Shown here: in pieces, positions 37,167-48,831 of the stretch
How positions within the stretch are numbered: the first letter of the stretch is position 1
Layout of the letters: every line of letters begins with the position of its first letter
Origin: Leucocoprinus leucothites
Taxonomy: Eukaryota > Basidiomycota > Agaricomycetes > Agaricales > Agaricaceae
DNA: 64,000 nucleotides
Assembly: GCA_013368445.1 (NCBI GenBank)
Contig: JAACJO010000003.1
Coordinates: 2,728,001-2,792,000, forward strand
Reading direction: 5' to 3'
Made by a program: the position numbers and the translations under genes
Notes under the pieces: generated by a model
The model's database searches: none
Told to the model about the DNA's origin: nothing
What the model saw: the letters and a program-made list of their open reading frames with translations, nothing else

Positions 37167-37893
37167 GGTACCATTATGAGTTCAAATGTGACGGTCACGG
37201 GGAATGGACTCTTTACGTAGTATGAATACTAGGGCCAATCTTTATCTATACGTTCGCCTCCTCATCATGCTCGAGCTTTTCCTCGTAACGCTTATTATTG
37301 ATTCTGCGAAGTGAGGCAGATGCGGGTAGCGATGGAATACAACGAGTGACGTCGGGCGTAGACAGAGTGGCAGGGGCTATAATGACATGGTTAAACTAAT
37401 ATTCTAGCTCATCCAGTACATTCATCAACCAAACTCATTCCCAACCATCGAGGTATCGGTTTTTTCAACGGCATATCATTTTCGCCGTACGGTATCGTCA
37501 TACCGCCTAATTCTTGAGTTTTCCGAAGATTGAATACCCTCTACTCCCGCAACCACGCATTCCAGGACTTCACTTTGCCATCTAAGCTAAGTAAGGGTAG
37601 CGCGTGTCCAAGGATGAGGGGATTCGCGGAGTGCCAGTTCACCTCCTAGGAATTATTCATAATTTTGGCGGCATTTATATCCTGACTACCCTTGTGGATA
37701 AGTTCAGTTCTTATTTAATGGTGCCATGACCTCATGACTGATTATAAGCCAATGTATACTTCCTGATACCCAGGCGTCTGATCTTTCCCATAGTACGATG
37801 CGATGAGAGCACCCCCGAAGAATCTCGCTTTATTCCCTCCCCCCCTTCCCCCTTCGCTCTGCCGGCCTGCGATTATCTCCCCGCTACTTATCA
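37167..37893. other. Divergent intergenic region
   Basis: About 730 bp. A CT/C-rich tract (about 37833-37885) precedes the plus-strand oxidase start, as often seen at fungal transcription starts. No gene found. Confidence 0.35.
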
Positions 37894-39829
37894 ATGTCAT
37901 ATCAACCAACCGACGCACTCACAGCGCCAGGGAAATGGAGCTCATACATGCTTGGCGTATATACTTCGCGGAACGGTCCTCAGCCACTTGGCACAGTTGT
38001 ATTCGAGGAGATCGAGGAGAAGGCAAAGGAAAAGCTCAAAGAATATCCCGGTAAGTGACTCTTTCAAGTTTCACTGGAGTCTGGTGCAAGGGTGCTCGGT
38101 GGCGGACCACTGATCCGAAGGATAATTAGGCGCCTTTATGTACGCAGCCGGAAACGCTGGCACACACCAAACGTACCGTGCCAATCGTCGGGCCTTCGAA
38201 AAATATAGCATTATTCCTCGTATGCTCGTGGAGTCAACATTTCGAGACATAAGGGTGCGTTATGCTTCAATTTTGTTTGTCAAAGCTTTCATTAGGATTT
38301 TGGTCAGGTCAATCTCTTTGGCAAGACGTCTTCCGCACCACTGGTAATAGCTCCTATTGGAGTACAGAGCCTCTTTCATCCTGAGGGAGAAATCGCTTCT
38401 GCCAAGGCAGCTCAAGCTTTGGGGATACCATATATCATGAGCTCTGGTAGCAGCAGGACCACAGAGGAAGTGGCGGTTGCAAATGGTGGCGGTGAGAGAT
38501 GGTACCAGTTATACTGGCCAGTGTATTATCATTTCGTTTGTTCGGGTAAACCCACTCAACATCCACGCAAACAGGCCAGGAACCAAGGAGATTACTGAGT
38601 CAGTCCTAACACGTGCCAAAGCAGCAGGCTTTACCGCTTTAGTCGTCACCCTCGACGCTACGATCTTTGGCTGGCGAACCCACGACCTTAACAAATCATA
38701 TGCACCTGGCAGGCATGGCCTCGGTGCACAGATTGGTATTTCGGACCCCGTCTTCATGGGTCGCTTTGGCAAAAAACCTATTACACAGACAAAGCCTCAA
38801 TGGCCATACCAACCGGATGTTCTAGACAAGAAGGTCGCGGAGGGGGATGAGGAGGAAAGGGAGAGAGCACTCTTGGGCGCAGAGTGGGCAAAGGAATGTA
38901 ACACGCATTTTAAGACGTGGGGTGACCTGGAGCACCTGAGGGAATTTTGGGATGGGCCGCTGATCTTGAAGGGAATTCAACACGTTACGGTACGTAGCCC
39001 GCTCTCCTTTTTGCACAGGCTCCCTTACCCATGGTCGCGGAGCCGGAAAAGCCATCTTGAAGTTCCAATTGGAGTCTTCATAAAACTGACAAGCTCGGCA
39101 TTATTTTGCTCAGGATGCCGAAAGAGTTTTGGAATACGGGGTGGACGGAATTGTCGTATCAAATCATGGTACGTTTTAAGACCTCTTCCGCCGTCTAGAC
39201 TCTGACTTCTTTCATCTGTCCCAATTCCATTTGGACAATCGTACTGCGTCGCTTATCACTGGTTGAAAAAATTACCTTGGTTCTGGGCCAGGAACTCTAT
39301 AGGTGGTCGCCAACTTGATGGCGCTATCCCATCCCTTTGTGCATTAGAGCGAATCTGCAAATCCCAAAGGATCAAAGAGGCACAAAGATTGGGTCGGCTC
39401 ACAGTCTTGTTCGATTCGGGAGTGCGCACAGGTCCCGACATGTTCAAAGCTCTCGCACTGGGTGCGCAGGCAATCCTTCGTAAGTAACTATACTGTGTTC
39501 TCCTGTGCTCCCCGTGTTCCGATTTCAGTTTCTACGGCGATTGTTGCCCCCCACGCACTATTGACGCGTCTGATTTTTATTCTGACTCGACCTCGTTCCT
39601 CGCGCTAAATCGCGATCACTTGCATTGCCCTACTCTTTCTGAACTTGGCTATCCCTCAGTGGGCCGGCCATGGCTCTATGGCATGATCCTTGGTGGTCAA
39701 GCAGGCCTTGAACAGGTCATCCGTCACACTCTCGCTGATTTCGACAACACGCTCGCGTTGTCCGGTTATCCGAACCTCGTTGACTTTCAGGGAAAGGCCA
39801 ATATGGTGTTGATGAAGTTGGATTTTTGA
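37894..39829 (+). CDS. FMN-dependent 2-hydroxy-acid oxidase/dehydrogenase (lactate 2-monooxygenase-like, 437 aa)
   Basis: Exons 37894-38050, 38130-38254, 38308-38522, 38575-38989, 39114-39168, 39303-39479 and 39660-39829 join to 1314 nt. The TIM-barrel FMN enzyme family oxidises L-lactate, glycolate or similar 2-hydroxy acids. Motifs: APIGVQSLFHPEGE, MSSGSSRTTEEVA, RWYQLYWPV, ALVVTLDATIFGWRTHDL (the WRxxDL signature of the lactate monooxygenase/oxidase branch), LILKGI, the active-site VSNHGGRQLDGA with catalytic His and Arg, LFDSGVRTGPDMFKALALGA and LGRPWLYG. No signal peptide, so probably cytosolic or peroxisomal. The fourth exon begins in frame only if the donor at 38523 (GTATTA) is used. 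Oxidase members make peroxide and the next gene does too. Substrate is not determinable from the sequence. Confidence 0.92.
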
Positions 39830-41102
39830 AACAGTTGGAGCAGATGAATATTATTTCACCCTCCTGTAGTGGCTTGCTCGGCCTCTCGGATATTGAGGAT
39901 CGACCGAGCGCCTACGGGATCATTTAGTTTATTGTTCACTAGAGGCTAGGCACAAAACTCACTGTCGATATCTACCCGGTTGTGCCCAAATAAGGCACGA
40001 GTCTCAGTCAATGTAAGGAAGTGGTGTTAACGGGAAGCAAATGAAGGCGTATACTTACATAAACTCAAGTTGTCCAACCTATAAAAGCCCCAGAATGCAA
40101 AGAAATGCGAGGTAGTTAGCAGGATGACAATCGTCATTGACGCCTACCCATCGCCATGACGTCAAGTGATTGTCGGAATTCCCATCCTGAAATACAATTC
40201 CCTCGCCAAGAATTTCTGAATCTCCGAATGTCTATCAGTTCACTACACAGTTTTGTTTACCTTTCGGTCCCATACCAAAGATCTGAGATTTGTTTCAGTG
40301 TGTTGAAACTTCATTTCGATAGCAGATATGTATATCTAAGAGTGAGCGGCTTCACGAATTGAGTTTCTATTGCGAGCCCTGCTCCGGTCGCGACCTGAAC
40401 GGTTTTTCTCACGGGTTCTGAATGGCCTGTCGAGTCGTATCGCCGAGTATGTACAGGTGTCACGGTTGTCTCTTGCCTCTCATCATCCTATAGCACAAGT
40501 CCATGGTGTACCGTACCGTCCAGATCCTGAATATTCCCATCCAGCCGAGACTCCAAGACCTATATGGCTCATCAAACCCAGCTAGCCCCCCACACAAGTT
40601 GGGCTTGATTCCAGTGTCTTGGCCGCCTTCACATGCCCAGGCTCACTAAGTACCAGGCAAGGACGCGTCATGCTGCGGCTTTACCATTATCATCCACAGT
40701 GAAATCTCAGGTCTTCTTCAAATCGGTGGATGACGGCTTGCTCGCCAACCCCTCTGCTTGGTTTTCTCATAAGCTCCATCCGTACACTGTTATTCTTGGT
40801 CGTGGGCGTAAACTTTGGGCCCTATAAGCCTATCGCAAGATATCCTCACACGATTTTGCTTCTTCTATGGGAACACGCCTTCTGAAGCAGAATGACCACA
40901 CCTTTTATTGATTTCCGGCTCACACCAAAACATTATCATGACTTTTCATTGTTAGTGTCCCCGAGTTTGTCATTTCGAAGAAATTCTCCTACGGCTTGGC
41001 AATTCACTCAGCAAGCTTACGGTCATGAGGAACCCATGAATGACGCTTTGGAAGAAGATATAAACTAACCAACCTATCCGAAGGTAGTGCCAAGCATTCA
41101 CG
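39830..41102. other. Intergenic upstream of glyoxal oxidase
   Basis: About 1.27 kb with only short unsupported frames (40370-40585, 40633-40827). AT-rich sequence before 41103 (AAGAAGATATAAACTAACC near 41050-41068) may hold the TATA element. Confidence 0.35.
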
Positions 41103-43209
41103 ATGCTGAGGCCCACGCGTTCCTCGACATATCTCGCTCTCGCTCTAGCCGCTCGCTCAGCCTTTGCTACAGGGAAAGGATGGCATTTTGTACAGAATGG
41201 AACCTCAGGAATTGTTGCCCTCGAATCAATTGTTGTCTCTGATAATCTTGCCATTTTCTTTGATAGAGCGGCGAATGACCCTCTGGAAATTGATGGACAC
41301 GCTGCCTGGGGAGCACTATGGAATATAGAGACTAATACTGCGTCTCCTCTCAACCCTGTTACAGATAGTTTCTGTGCATCCGGAAGTCTCCTCAGTAATG
41401 GGACAATGGTTGGTGTCCAGATTTCATAACTTGTTCAACATGTGTTTACGAGATGGCAGGTCAGTATGGGCGGCAATTCCCCTCGAATTCCTGAAGCGGG
41501 GGATGGCCGAATGGCAATCCGAATTTGGGAACCTTGTGATGATCCCAACGGCGTCGGTTGTTCGTTATTTGAGGACCCAGCAACGCTGCATCTCGCGGAA
41601 ACCCGTTGGTATCCAACCAGCATCCGAATTTTTGACGGATCCTTGGTGAGTCTAACGTAGAAACTTACAGAGCTGTAACTGACATGTTATAAGATGATCA
41701 TAGGGGGGATACATGAATCCACTGCCTTCTATAACGACGACCCCGTCAATAACTTCGAGTTCTTCCCACCCAAGGACGATGGCATTCCAAGGCCTTCAGA
41801 TTTTCTTGCCCGCACAGTTCCTACCAACCTTTTCCCTCGGTATGCATCTCCCATTTTTATCTCCCTCAAAGAGGCTGATTCCCCTCCACCAGCGCCTTCG
41901 CCCTCCCTGATGGCAAGGTCTTTATTGCCGCCAACAATCAAACAATAATCTACGACATCGAAAAAAACTCTGAGACAAGATTACCTGATATCCCAAATGG
42001 CGTTCGGGTCACCAATCCCATGGATGGAACGGCCACGCTCCTCCCTTTGCATCCGCCGGATTACATTCCTGAGATCCTCATTTGCGGTGGGTCGAACTCG
42101 AGTGATGCTATACCTTCAGAGCAGCTGTCGTCGCAGGATCCGGCCTCCGACCAATGCAGTCGCATGACTTTAACACCCGAGGGTATAGAAAAGGGCTGGG
42201 AGATTGAGAGAATGCTCGAACCGAGGACGATGCCGGAAATGATACTGATGCCTAATGGAAAGGTCATCATCATCAACGGTGCTCAGACTGGATATGCCGC
42301 CCTTGGAAGTGTGAAAGACCCCATCGGCAATCTCTCGAATGCTGATCACCCAGCGTACGTTGCCCGACTTTATCACTGCAAATATACAATAAGCCCAATT
42401 ACCCCAGTTTTACACCCTCAGTATATACACCTGACGCCCCCCTTGGCCAGCGCATCACTAACAAGGGAATGCCAACTACGGATATTGCTCGTGTTTATCA
42501 CTCGTCCGTTACATTAACTCAGAGAGGGTAGGAGGGGCATATTGATTAATCAGTACTTCAGTACTCAACCCGATCTATTCTCTAGAAACCTCTTGATCGC
42601 TGGTTCAAATCCGAACGTTGTGATTACCAACGGCACCAAATTTCACAGGTGTGATGGGCTGCTCCAAATACCGTTGGGAAAATTAACAAAGATTACAGTG
42701 AATTCCGCGTAGAATATTTGAATCCTCCCTACATGACCATGGAGAGGCCCCAGATACTTAACGCGCCAAAAAGGATCGATTTCAACACCAAATTCCATTT
42801 GGATGTCTCTATACCTGCGCGACTGAGGGGAAGAGACATGAAGGGTAAGCTGACGTCTGACTTCTTTTCAACTCAAGACTAATGAACGTTTCCAACAGTT
42901 GCATTGATGGACCTAGGATTTTCTTCGCATGCCTTCCACTCGAGCTCGCGTCTCGTCTTCATGGAGGTACAACTCTCTAAGAATGGAAAGACTTTGACCG
43001 TCAAGAGCCCACCGAACAATCGTGTCTATCCACCTGGTCCAGGTATGTCAACCTCACCCAAGGTCCATTGTTAACTCTGAGCCTTTGCTGATGTCGCCGA
43101 TTTAGCTTATATTTTCATGACCGTTGACGACGTCACAAGTCTGGGAGCCAGAGTCATGATGGGCACAGGTGCCTCGCCCCCCGTTGAGGATCAAGGTATT
43201 CGGATCTGA
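41103..43209 (+). CDS. Glyoxal oxidase-type copper radical oxidase (AA5), secreted
   Basis: An extracellular copper enzyme that oxidises aldehydes such as glyoxal and methylglyoxal to acids and gives H2O2, feeding lignin-degrading peroxidases in white-rot fungi. The start at 41103 gives a signal peptide ending [10 protein letters not shown]. About nine exons join in phase. Key residues fit the family: [14 protein letters not shown] with the Cys of the Cys-Tyr crosslink, RWYPTSIRI with the radical Tyr, [11 protein letters not shown] with the Tyr-His copper ligands, and [16 protein letters not shown] with the second His ligand. The galactose-oxidase-like kelch repeats ([28 protein letters not shown]) and the C-terminal immunoglobulin-like domain (EYLNPPYM to MMGTGASPP) are complete. 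The short tail has no added WSC or GPI module. Enzyme class is secure; preferred aldehyde is not. Confidence 0.93.
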
Positions 43210-44278
43210 GTACATTAGCTTTCGAAATACAGTTCCATGAATCCAGCAGACAGTAGTACTCAGTGTTGTATCCGGGATTTGTTACTGACGTATTCAGTCA
43301 ATGGAGGGCATGGTTTGGCGCTGTATATATGCTTTATAGTTGTTTCACGATCTATCGTGAATTGCCGTGACCCATCCAAGAGCCTGTTCATCATTCTTGA
43401 GAGTGACGCCCTCTTGGGAGGTGGTGCGTTATCAATTGTAGAATTGTGACGAACAAGCCCTTGATTCGTCTTATGATCCGCCCCTTACTCAGAAGCTAAT
43501 CACAGATCTATGAACCAAGTCAGCAGCGAGAAGTCAAATGGGAACAGGGGCCATTATGAGTGATTGATACCCAAGCATGTGCAGGATCGTTCCATCATCC
43601 GTGCCATCATACCGACCCTCGACAGATATTCATCAATGTTTCTGAGTAGGAATTGAAGTAGTAAGTACCTGTGCAAAGATATCATCACGACGATTTTGAA
43701 ATCAGGCCTCCATATGTATTCCAAATCTCAACATCGTCAGTGTATGAGGTTGACGTGTTGTCGCGTTGGAAACTTGGACAATGGTCGGCCCGGCAACTCT
43801 CACACAAGAAAATGGAAATGCCAATGGTTAGTCTCTTGACTGATCAATACTGATAATTGATGTCCTTCCAACCCGAGGCACACAGTGACTCATCCTCTTG
43901 GCGGTCGAAACGGGCTGTGAGCAGCCTTGTGTATTGGAGGAGAGCTGGAAGTAACAATATACTCATAAGTAATTATAGGGAAGTTAACCTGGATCCAAGA
44001 ACACTGGTAATTACACGCGATTTCCGACCGTCTGCCATTTCCATCGCATATTGACCAGCACCTTGTTTGAGGGCTCTCAGTCTCGACGAATTTCGACACC
44101 ATCATTTCCCGTGGACGCCCTGGCATGTATGGGCAACACAACCCTAAAAATACTTTAGTCGGATCTAAAATTAATACTGGGCCGCCATGGGCACTCAAGA
44201 TTCTTTTCGACAGCAAATAAATCATATTTCCTTGGGCGGTGATGGCAATGCAATCGAAAGATAGTGATACAACTCTTT
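43210..44278. other. Intergenic, convergent
   Basis: About 1.07 kb between the glyoxal oxidase 3' end and the first NmrA-like gene's 3' end. Short plus-strand frames (43237-43449, 43857-44054) have no conserved features and are not called. Confidence 0.35.
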
Positions 44279-45184
44279 CTACGTACTCCAGTACTTAGAT
44301 ATGAGATCCTTGACAGAAGTAACAGTTATATGGGGAGCGAGCTTGTTTAACGTGGGCTCCACGGTTCCCAAACCACTCGCAACAACATCCAAGACTTGGC
44401 TAAGGAAAAACTTCACCTCGTCACCCTTTGATTCCTCTATCTTAGCCGCGATGCTCTCTTTATTTAGATATTCCACTTCTAACTTCTTCCCAGTAACAGC
44501 CTCGATATCTCGCACGACTTGGTTGTAAGACGTGGTCTCCCCCACCATTCCAAACTTTTCCGGCCACCTCCCCTCAAATTTAACGGCAGCTGCGACAAAT
44601 CGGCCAACGTCGTTTACTGTTGTGAAGGTAATCTTCTCATCGCCGGTACCAGGGATGGTGGCCTTCTGTGCGGCAATATTGACGAAGAAGGGTGCCATAT
44701 AAAGTGGACCTTCATGCGGTTTCGGAGCTCCGAAAGCAAAATAATCCATGAATATGCCATTGTGGAAAGAGGTATATTCCAGCCCGCTCTGCTTGAGCAT
44801 TGCCCAAGTCCGTCGCTTGGGTTCGTATAGATTGAGTCGAGCATTGCCTTCAGCAGAGAAAGCGAATTCTGAAGGTGCAAAGCGACGAACACCGGCAGCC
44901 TTGGAGGCTGTGATAAGATTTAAGGCAGGAGTGGGGTCAACGAAGGGGGAAATGGTGTTGATGACGGTATCCACTCCATCAAGCGCGCAAATGAGGCTTG
45001 GGATAGAAGAGTAGTCGACTTGTTTGGTCACAGCACCACGGGAAGTGAAATGGGTGAGGTCTTTCGTTGACGAGCATGATCGAGTGAAGAGGAGAACCTC
45101 TAAGTCGGGGGTATCAAGTAGTGCCGAGACGATGGCGTGTCCAAGTCCTGTTGTAACACCAGCGACGGCGATTCTGAGAGGCAT
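44279..45184 (-). CDS. NmrA-like / isoflavone reductase-like NAD(P)-binding protein, copy 1 (301 aa)
   Basis: A single-exon atypical short-chain reductase. The N-terminal Rossmann motif is VAGVTTGLGHAIVSALLD, a GxxxxGLG form of the dinucleotide loop. Then come LEVLLFTRS, VDTVINTISPF, AGVRRFAPSEFAF, GLEYTSFHNGIFMDYF, PGTGDEKITFT and DVGRFVAAAV. Related fungal proteins are either NADP-dependent reductases of small phenolic or aliphatic substrates or redox-sensing regulators like NmrA. The full length and intact glycine loop suggest it is functional. Two other full copies (47410-48306, 53151-54071) share the same start MPLRIAVAGV-like pattern and the same end SVKDLxSKYWST, so this belongs to a local family array. 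Confidence 0.9.
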   Translation of the reverse strand: MPLRIAVAGVTTGLGHAIVSALLDTPDLEVLLFTRSCSSTKDLTHFTSRGAVTKQVDYSSIPSLICALDGVDTVINTISPFVDPTPALNLITASKAAGVRRFAPSEFAFSAEGNARLNLYEPKRRTWAMLKQSGLEYTSFHNGIFMDYFAFGAPKPHEGPLYMAPFFVNIAAQKATIPGTGDEKITFTTVNDVGRFVAAAVKFEGRWPEKFGMVGETTSYNQVVRDIEAVTGKKLEVEYLNKESIAAKIEESKGDEVKFFLSQVLDVVASGLGTVEPTLNKLAPHITVTSVKDLISKYWST

Positions 45185-45244
45185 GCCGAAAGAGTGTCGT
45201 GCGTTGAGTACCGTTAATTCGCCTCTCGCTTTCGAGCTTCGTTT

Positions 45245-45253
45245 TATATATAT
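45245..45253 (-). promoter_or_regulatory. TATA box of NmrA-like copy 1
   Basis: TATATATAA on the minus strand, about 60 bp upstream of the start codon at 45184. A similar element lies the same distance upstream of copy 2. Confidence 0.55.
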
Positions 45254-46372
45254 GCCGACAAGCAGCGCTCATCAGGGCTTGTTGCCGGCCAAGTCCACCC
45301 TTAAGCTACGAATGGTAATCGCCTCGTGTGCCAGTGCTGACGCGAGTGTAGTACCAGAGATGCCGTTTTTGAAGGTTTATTATGGTGTTTTTAGTAAAAG
45401 GAGTCTGCCAGAATTCCAGTATTTGCAGGCACGATCTACAAACGGTTTATAAATGCGGTAATAGGAACTTGTGCTCCAAATGATCGGTTTTTAATTGCAA
45501 GGAATTCAAGTATGCTTAGACCTTGCCAAACTCGGTTGGGCAAACATAATTGATGATTTGAATGATGGGAACTCACGTACTTTTTGAGGCATGATAATCG
45601 GCAACTGATAATAATAATGATTTAATAAGTGCATAGACGTAAAGCTTCAGAAGATTCTATACTCGACTCCCACGCTGCCCAGACCTCTCTCGTCGACATT
45701 CCTGTAGCTGACTCCCGGTCTGTCTTGTTCATGCATACGAGTGTTCGCCTTTCCACCATGAGTTAACTCGACCAGAAGCAGCAGAATACCTGCTCCATTT
45801 ACTAGCTACTACACGGGCAGAGTGCTTATCCGAATCATCAACGAGGCGCCCGCCGCCCACCGACCTGTGAAGGCTTCTCTATCATTCATCCGCAATCAAT
45901 TCTATCGCAACGACTACTTATCAGGTCTAGCACACACCAGCTTCCTCGTCACAGGCGTCCTCTTCTAGCTGTTCGCTTCACCCGTGATCTTCAGCGTGGT
46001 CTTTCATCCATTTCTTTGATTCCTCTCTCGTCTGTGTTTTGTTTGGATTTTGGATTCTCCCGTATTCTCAAACACGAGGCACACGATCATCGGCGCCAAG
46101 CTTCAAGAAGCGAAAGACTGAAACTATGAATGTTCCGGAGATGTGGTCTTTGGCTTCGCAATTGTCTTCGGTCCCCTCATGAAATGAAAACTTATTGTTC
46201 GACTGGACCAGGTCACCAGCTAGGGGTCATCTGTGTCAGTCATAGTTGTCACGTGAAGAGTCCTCCAATAGATCGCTGAGAGCTGGTGCTGAACATCGAA
46301 CTCTGGAATCTTGAGCAGCAAATGAATGAATGAACACCTGGACCATGCGGAGCCTAAATAATGTTTCTATGC
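45254..46372. other. Intergenic within the NmrA/BTB array
   Basis: About 1.1 kb with no supported gene. Proline-, serine- and threonine-coding stretches near 45700-46100 are interrupted by stops. It could include more of the decayed BTB copy, but I see no further match. Confidence 0.3.
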
Positions 46373-46460
46373 GAGCTACAGACATACCCCAACACAATGC
46401 TGGAATTGCTTCGATCGTATCGTGATGCTCGGATGCAACAGGATTATCGTTAGAACGTAG
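46373..46460 (-). pseudogene. BTB gene relic (exon 2/3 border fragment)
   Basis: The sequence around ACCCCAACACAATGCT, then CGATCG and GGATTxTCGTxxGAAC, matches the border region of both intact BTB genes (about 49706-49785 and 52205-52285) with small gaps. The encoded trace is QHCVGVCL versus EHCVGVYMPG-like frames in the intact copies' shadow strand. Nothing else of the gene could be aligned by eye. It sits between NmrA copies 1 and 2, exactly where a BTB gene is expected from the alternating pattern. Confidence 0.6.
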
Positions 46461-47409
46461 GATACCCCAGTTACGAAGGGAGCAATATGTAGGTTGCGAA
46501 GCCGGATCGGGCCCAGGGAACCACTATCGGGGTGTCTGCGAGGTCTGTTCGGACGATTGTGGAGGGCGGAGGCGCTCAATAACCATGCCTCAACGCCTGA
46601 CGGGCCGATTATTTATGTGAGTGCCAGGGCGCAGTTTGTGGATCTCTTCTTGGCTATTGGCTCGAACTGCTTGTAATAATGACCAGTTTTCTTAATTTCA
46701 TATTGGTCGAGCTAGCCGGCGATAAATCAAGAAATTCGGAGATGGTGATTTGATAATTGGGACCGGCATCTCTGCAGGCCCGGTCAATCGACCCGGAACC
46801 TTTCGTTAACAAGTACCCTGGAGAACCCTACAAATGTGTAGCATTCAGTGTAATAGCGTCGTGTATGGAGGAAATGAAAACTGCAAAGAGTTCGGTTACT
46901 TGAATATCATGACGTGATACATATACGAATAACAAGGTAGGGCTGATGGGTGAAGGTGAAATTGCAAGAGATGCTCAACACCCTCGCGTTCTTCGGCCGA
47001 AATTCTCGTATTATGAAAAGCGCAGGTGGCCTGCGCTCTGGATTTACACATTTAAATCAGTAGCACACCTCTACCCACTCCAGCACCCGGATATGTAATC
47101 CTTGGCAAAAGGGACTGTTACATGAGGAGGAGGAGTGAGTCTACGCAAGGGAAGTCCGCGTTTCACATGAATTGAAAGTCCTTGGGCTGTGTATGACCCT
47201 CTACCCAAGAGGAAGAAATCCATGATCTCAAGGGTGTTCAGGAGCTCCGCAATCGCAATTCATTCATATCGACATATCACAAGTCGTTTGCGTTGTCTAT
47301 TCCGACTATCTCGAAGCCTTCATGAGCTGAACTATCTCCGGTCAGCAATTGATTGTACGTTAATATAGGGGGGAAAAACAAGCCAGGGGGAGTAGCAATA
47401 CACGTCTAT
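46461..47409. other. Intergenic within the NmrA/BTB array
   Basis: About 950 bp between the BTB relic and NmrA copy 2. No gene seen. A 60-codon plus frame at 46494-46676 has no features. Confidence 0.3.
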
Positions 47410-48306
47410 CTACGTACTCCAGTATTCAGATAGGAAATCCTTGATAGAAGTGACAGATACTTGAGGAACAAGCCTGTTCAACGTGGGCTCAACAGACCCT
47501 AAGCCATTCGCAACAACTTCTAGGACCTGGTTATAGAAGAATTTCATCTCGTCGCCTTTTGATTCTTCTAACGCCTTCGCGATGCGTTTTTCATCCAGAT
47601 ACTCCACCCCAAGCTTCTTTCCAGTAACAGCCTCAATATCCCGCACGACTTGGTTATAAGTCGAAGTCTCTCCCTCCATTCCCAACTCTTCCGGCCATCG
47701 CCCCTCGAGTTTAACGGCGGCAGCCACCAAGCGACCAACATCCTTCACTGCCGTAAAAGTCATCTTTTCATCACCAGTTCCGGGAATACTCGCTTTCAGG
47801 GCGGCAATGTTAATTACGAACGGGAACAGTTCAAGCGGGCCCTCGTGCGGTTTCGGTGCTCCGAAAGCAAGGTAATCCATGAATACACCATTCTGGAATG
47901 ACGTACACTCCAAGCCACTCTGCTTGAGCTCTGCCCAAACTTGTCGCTTGAAGTCGTAAAGAGCCAGCTGGTCATTGCCGGCAGTGGAAAATGCAAAATC
48001 TGAAGGCGCAAAACGACGGACTCCAGCAGCCTTGGAAGCTCTGATAAGACTTATGGTGGGTTGTGGGGGGATTATAGTGCTGATGACGGTATCAACTCCG
48101 TCAAGCGCAGATGTAAGATTTGGAATAGAAGAATAGTCGACTGATTTCACCACAGCGCCACGAGAAGTGAACTGGGTGAGGTCTGTAGCTGATGAAGATG
48201 ACCGAGTGAGGAGAACAACCTCTAAGTCGGGCGTGTCGACAAGAGCTGACACGATGGCGTGCCCAAGTCCGTTGGTGACACCAGCGACGGCAATTCTGAG
48301 AGGCAT
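47410..48306 (-). CDS. NmrA-like / isoflavone reductase-like protein, copy 2 (298 aa)
   Basis: Single exon, strongly similar to copy 1 over the whole length (MPLRIAVAGVTNGLGHAIVSAL, FAFSTAGNDQLALYDFKRQ, DYLAFGAPKPHEGPLELFPF, SYNQ-equivalent TYNQVVRDIEAVTGKKLGVEYL, SEYWST). The dinucleotide-binding glycine loop and the RFAPSDFAF region are intact. A short gap after ISTIIPPQ relative to copy 1 (ISPFVDPTP) distinguishes it. A minus-strand TATA box lies about 65 bp upstream. Same open questions on substrate as for copy 1. Confidence 0.9.
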   Translation of the reverse strand: MPLRIAVAGVTNGLGHAIVSALVDTPDLEVVLLTRSSSSATDLTQFTSRGAVVKSVDYSSIPNLTSALDGVDTVISTIIPPQPTISLIRASKAAGVRRFAPSDFAFSTAGNDQLALYDFKRQVWAELKQSGLECTSFQNGVFMDYLAFGAPKPHEGPLELFPFVINIAALKASIPGTGDEKMTFTAVKDVGRLVAAAVKLEGRWPEELGMEGETSTYNQVVRDIEAVTGKKLGVEYLDEKRIAKALEESKGDEMKFFYNQVLEVVANGLGSVEPTLNRLVPQVSVTSIKDFLSEYWST

Positions 48307-48367
48307 GTCGAGAGGATGAAAAGTGTGTCGAGTAAAGCTAACTTGCCTCTTGCTTCCAGGTTTCGTA

Positions 48368-48378
48368 TTATATATATA
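48368..48378 (-). promoter_or_regulatory. TATA box of NmrA-like copy 2
   Basis: TATATATATA on the minus strand, about 65 bp upstream of the start codon at 48306, matching the spacing at copy 1. Confidence 0.55.
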
Positions 48379-48831
48379 TGTGCTCGCACGTAGTAGTGCC
48401 TTCTAGTGTTGCCAGTGTTGCCAATGGGACCGCGCCCGCTGACCAAGTCCAGCTTTCGAGCTTGGTAATCGCGCCGCATCCGAGCGCTGACGCAAGCTTG
48501 GTCTTACAAAGTGCCGGGTTTGGAAGCTCTGTGGAGCTTGACCCCAGTTCCGGCAGCAGCGAGTCAGTAGGATTACGCGTCAAAGATGAAAACCAACGAG
48601 AGGCTCGTGACGTATATAGGTTACAATCTAAGCACTTGGACTTGGACGTCCATGCATGTTATCCCCGCTCTCGTTGTGCTTGCCGAATCTGAAAAACTTG
48701 ATCCGCTTTGCCACATTGTAGGCCGGCTTATCGGCAATATTTCAATTCTCCGACCACACTCAGTGCATAATAAGAGAATAGATACATCTTGTATAAGTAT
48801 TACTTCCACAAATACAGGAACACTCAAGGAA
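48379..48831. other. Intergenic between BTB copy 1 and NmrA copy 2
   Basis: About 450 bp, with no gene beyond short frames. It holds the NmrA copy 2 promoter and the BTB copy 1 3' end. Confidence 0.35.

Noticed and set aside
38461..38600. Apparent frameshift in the FMN oxidase
   Set aside because: Using the donor at 38523 (GTATTA) restores the frame and whole codon count.
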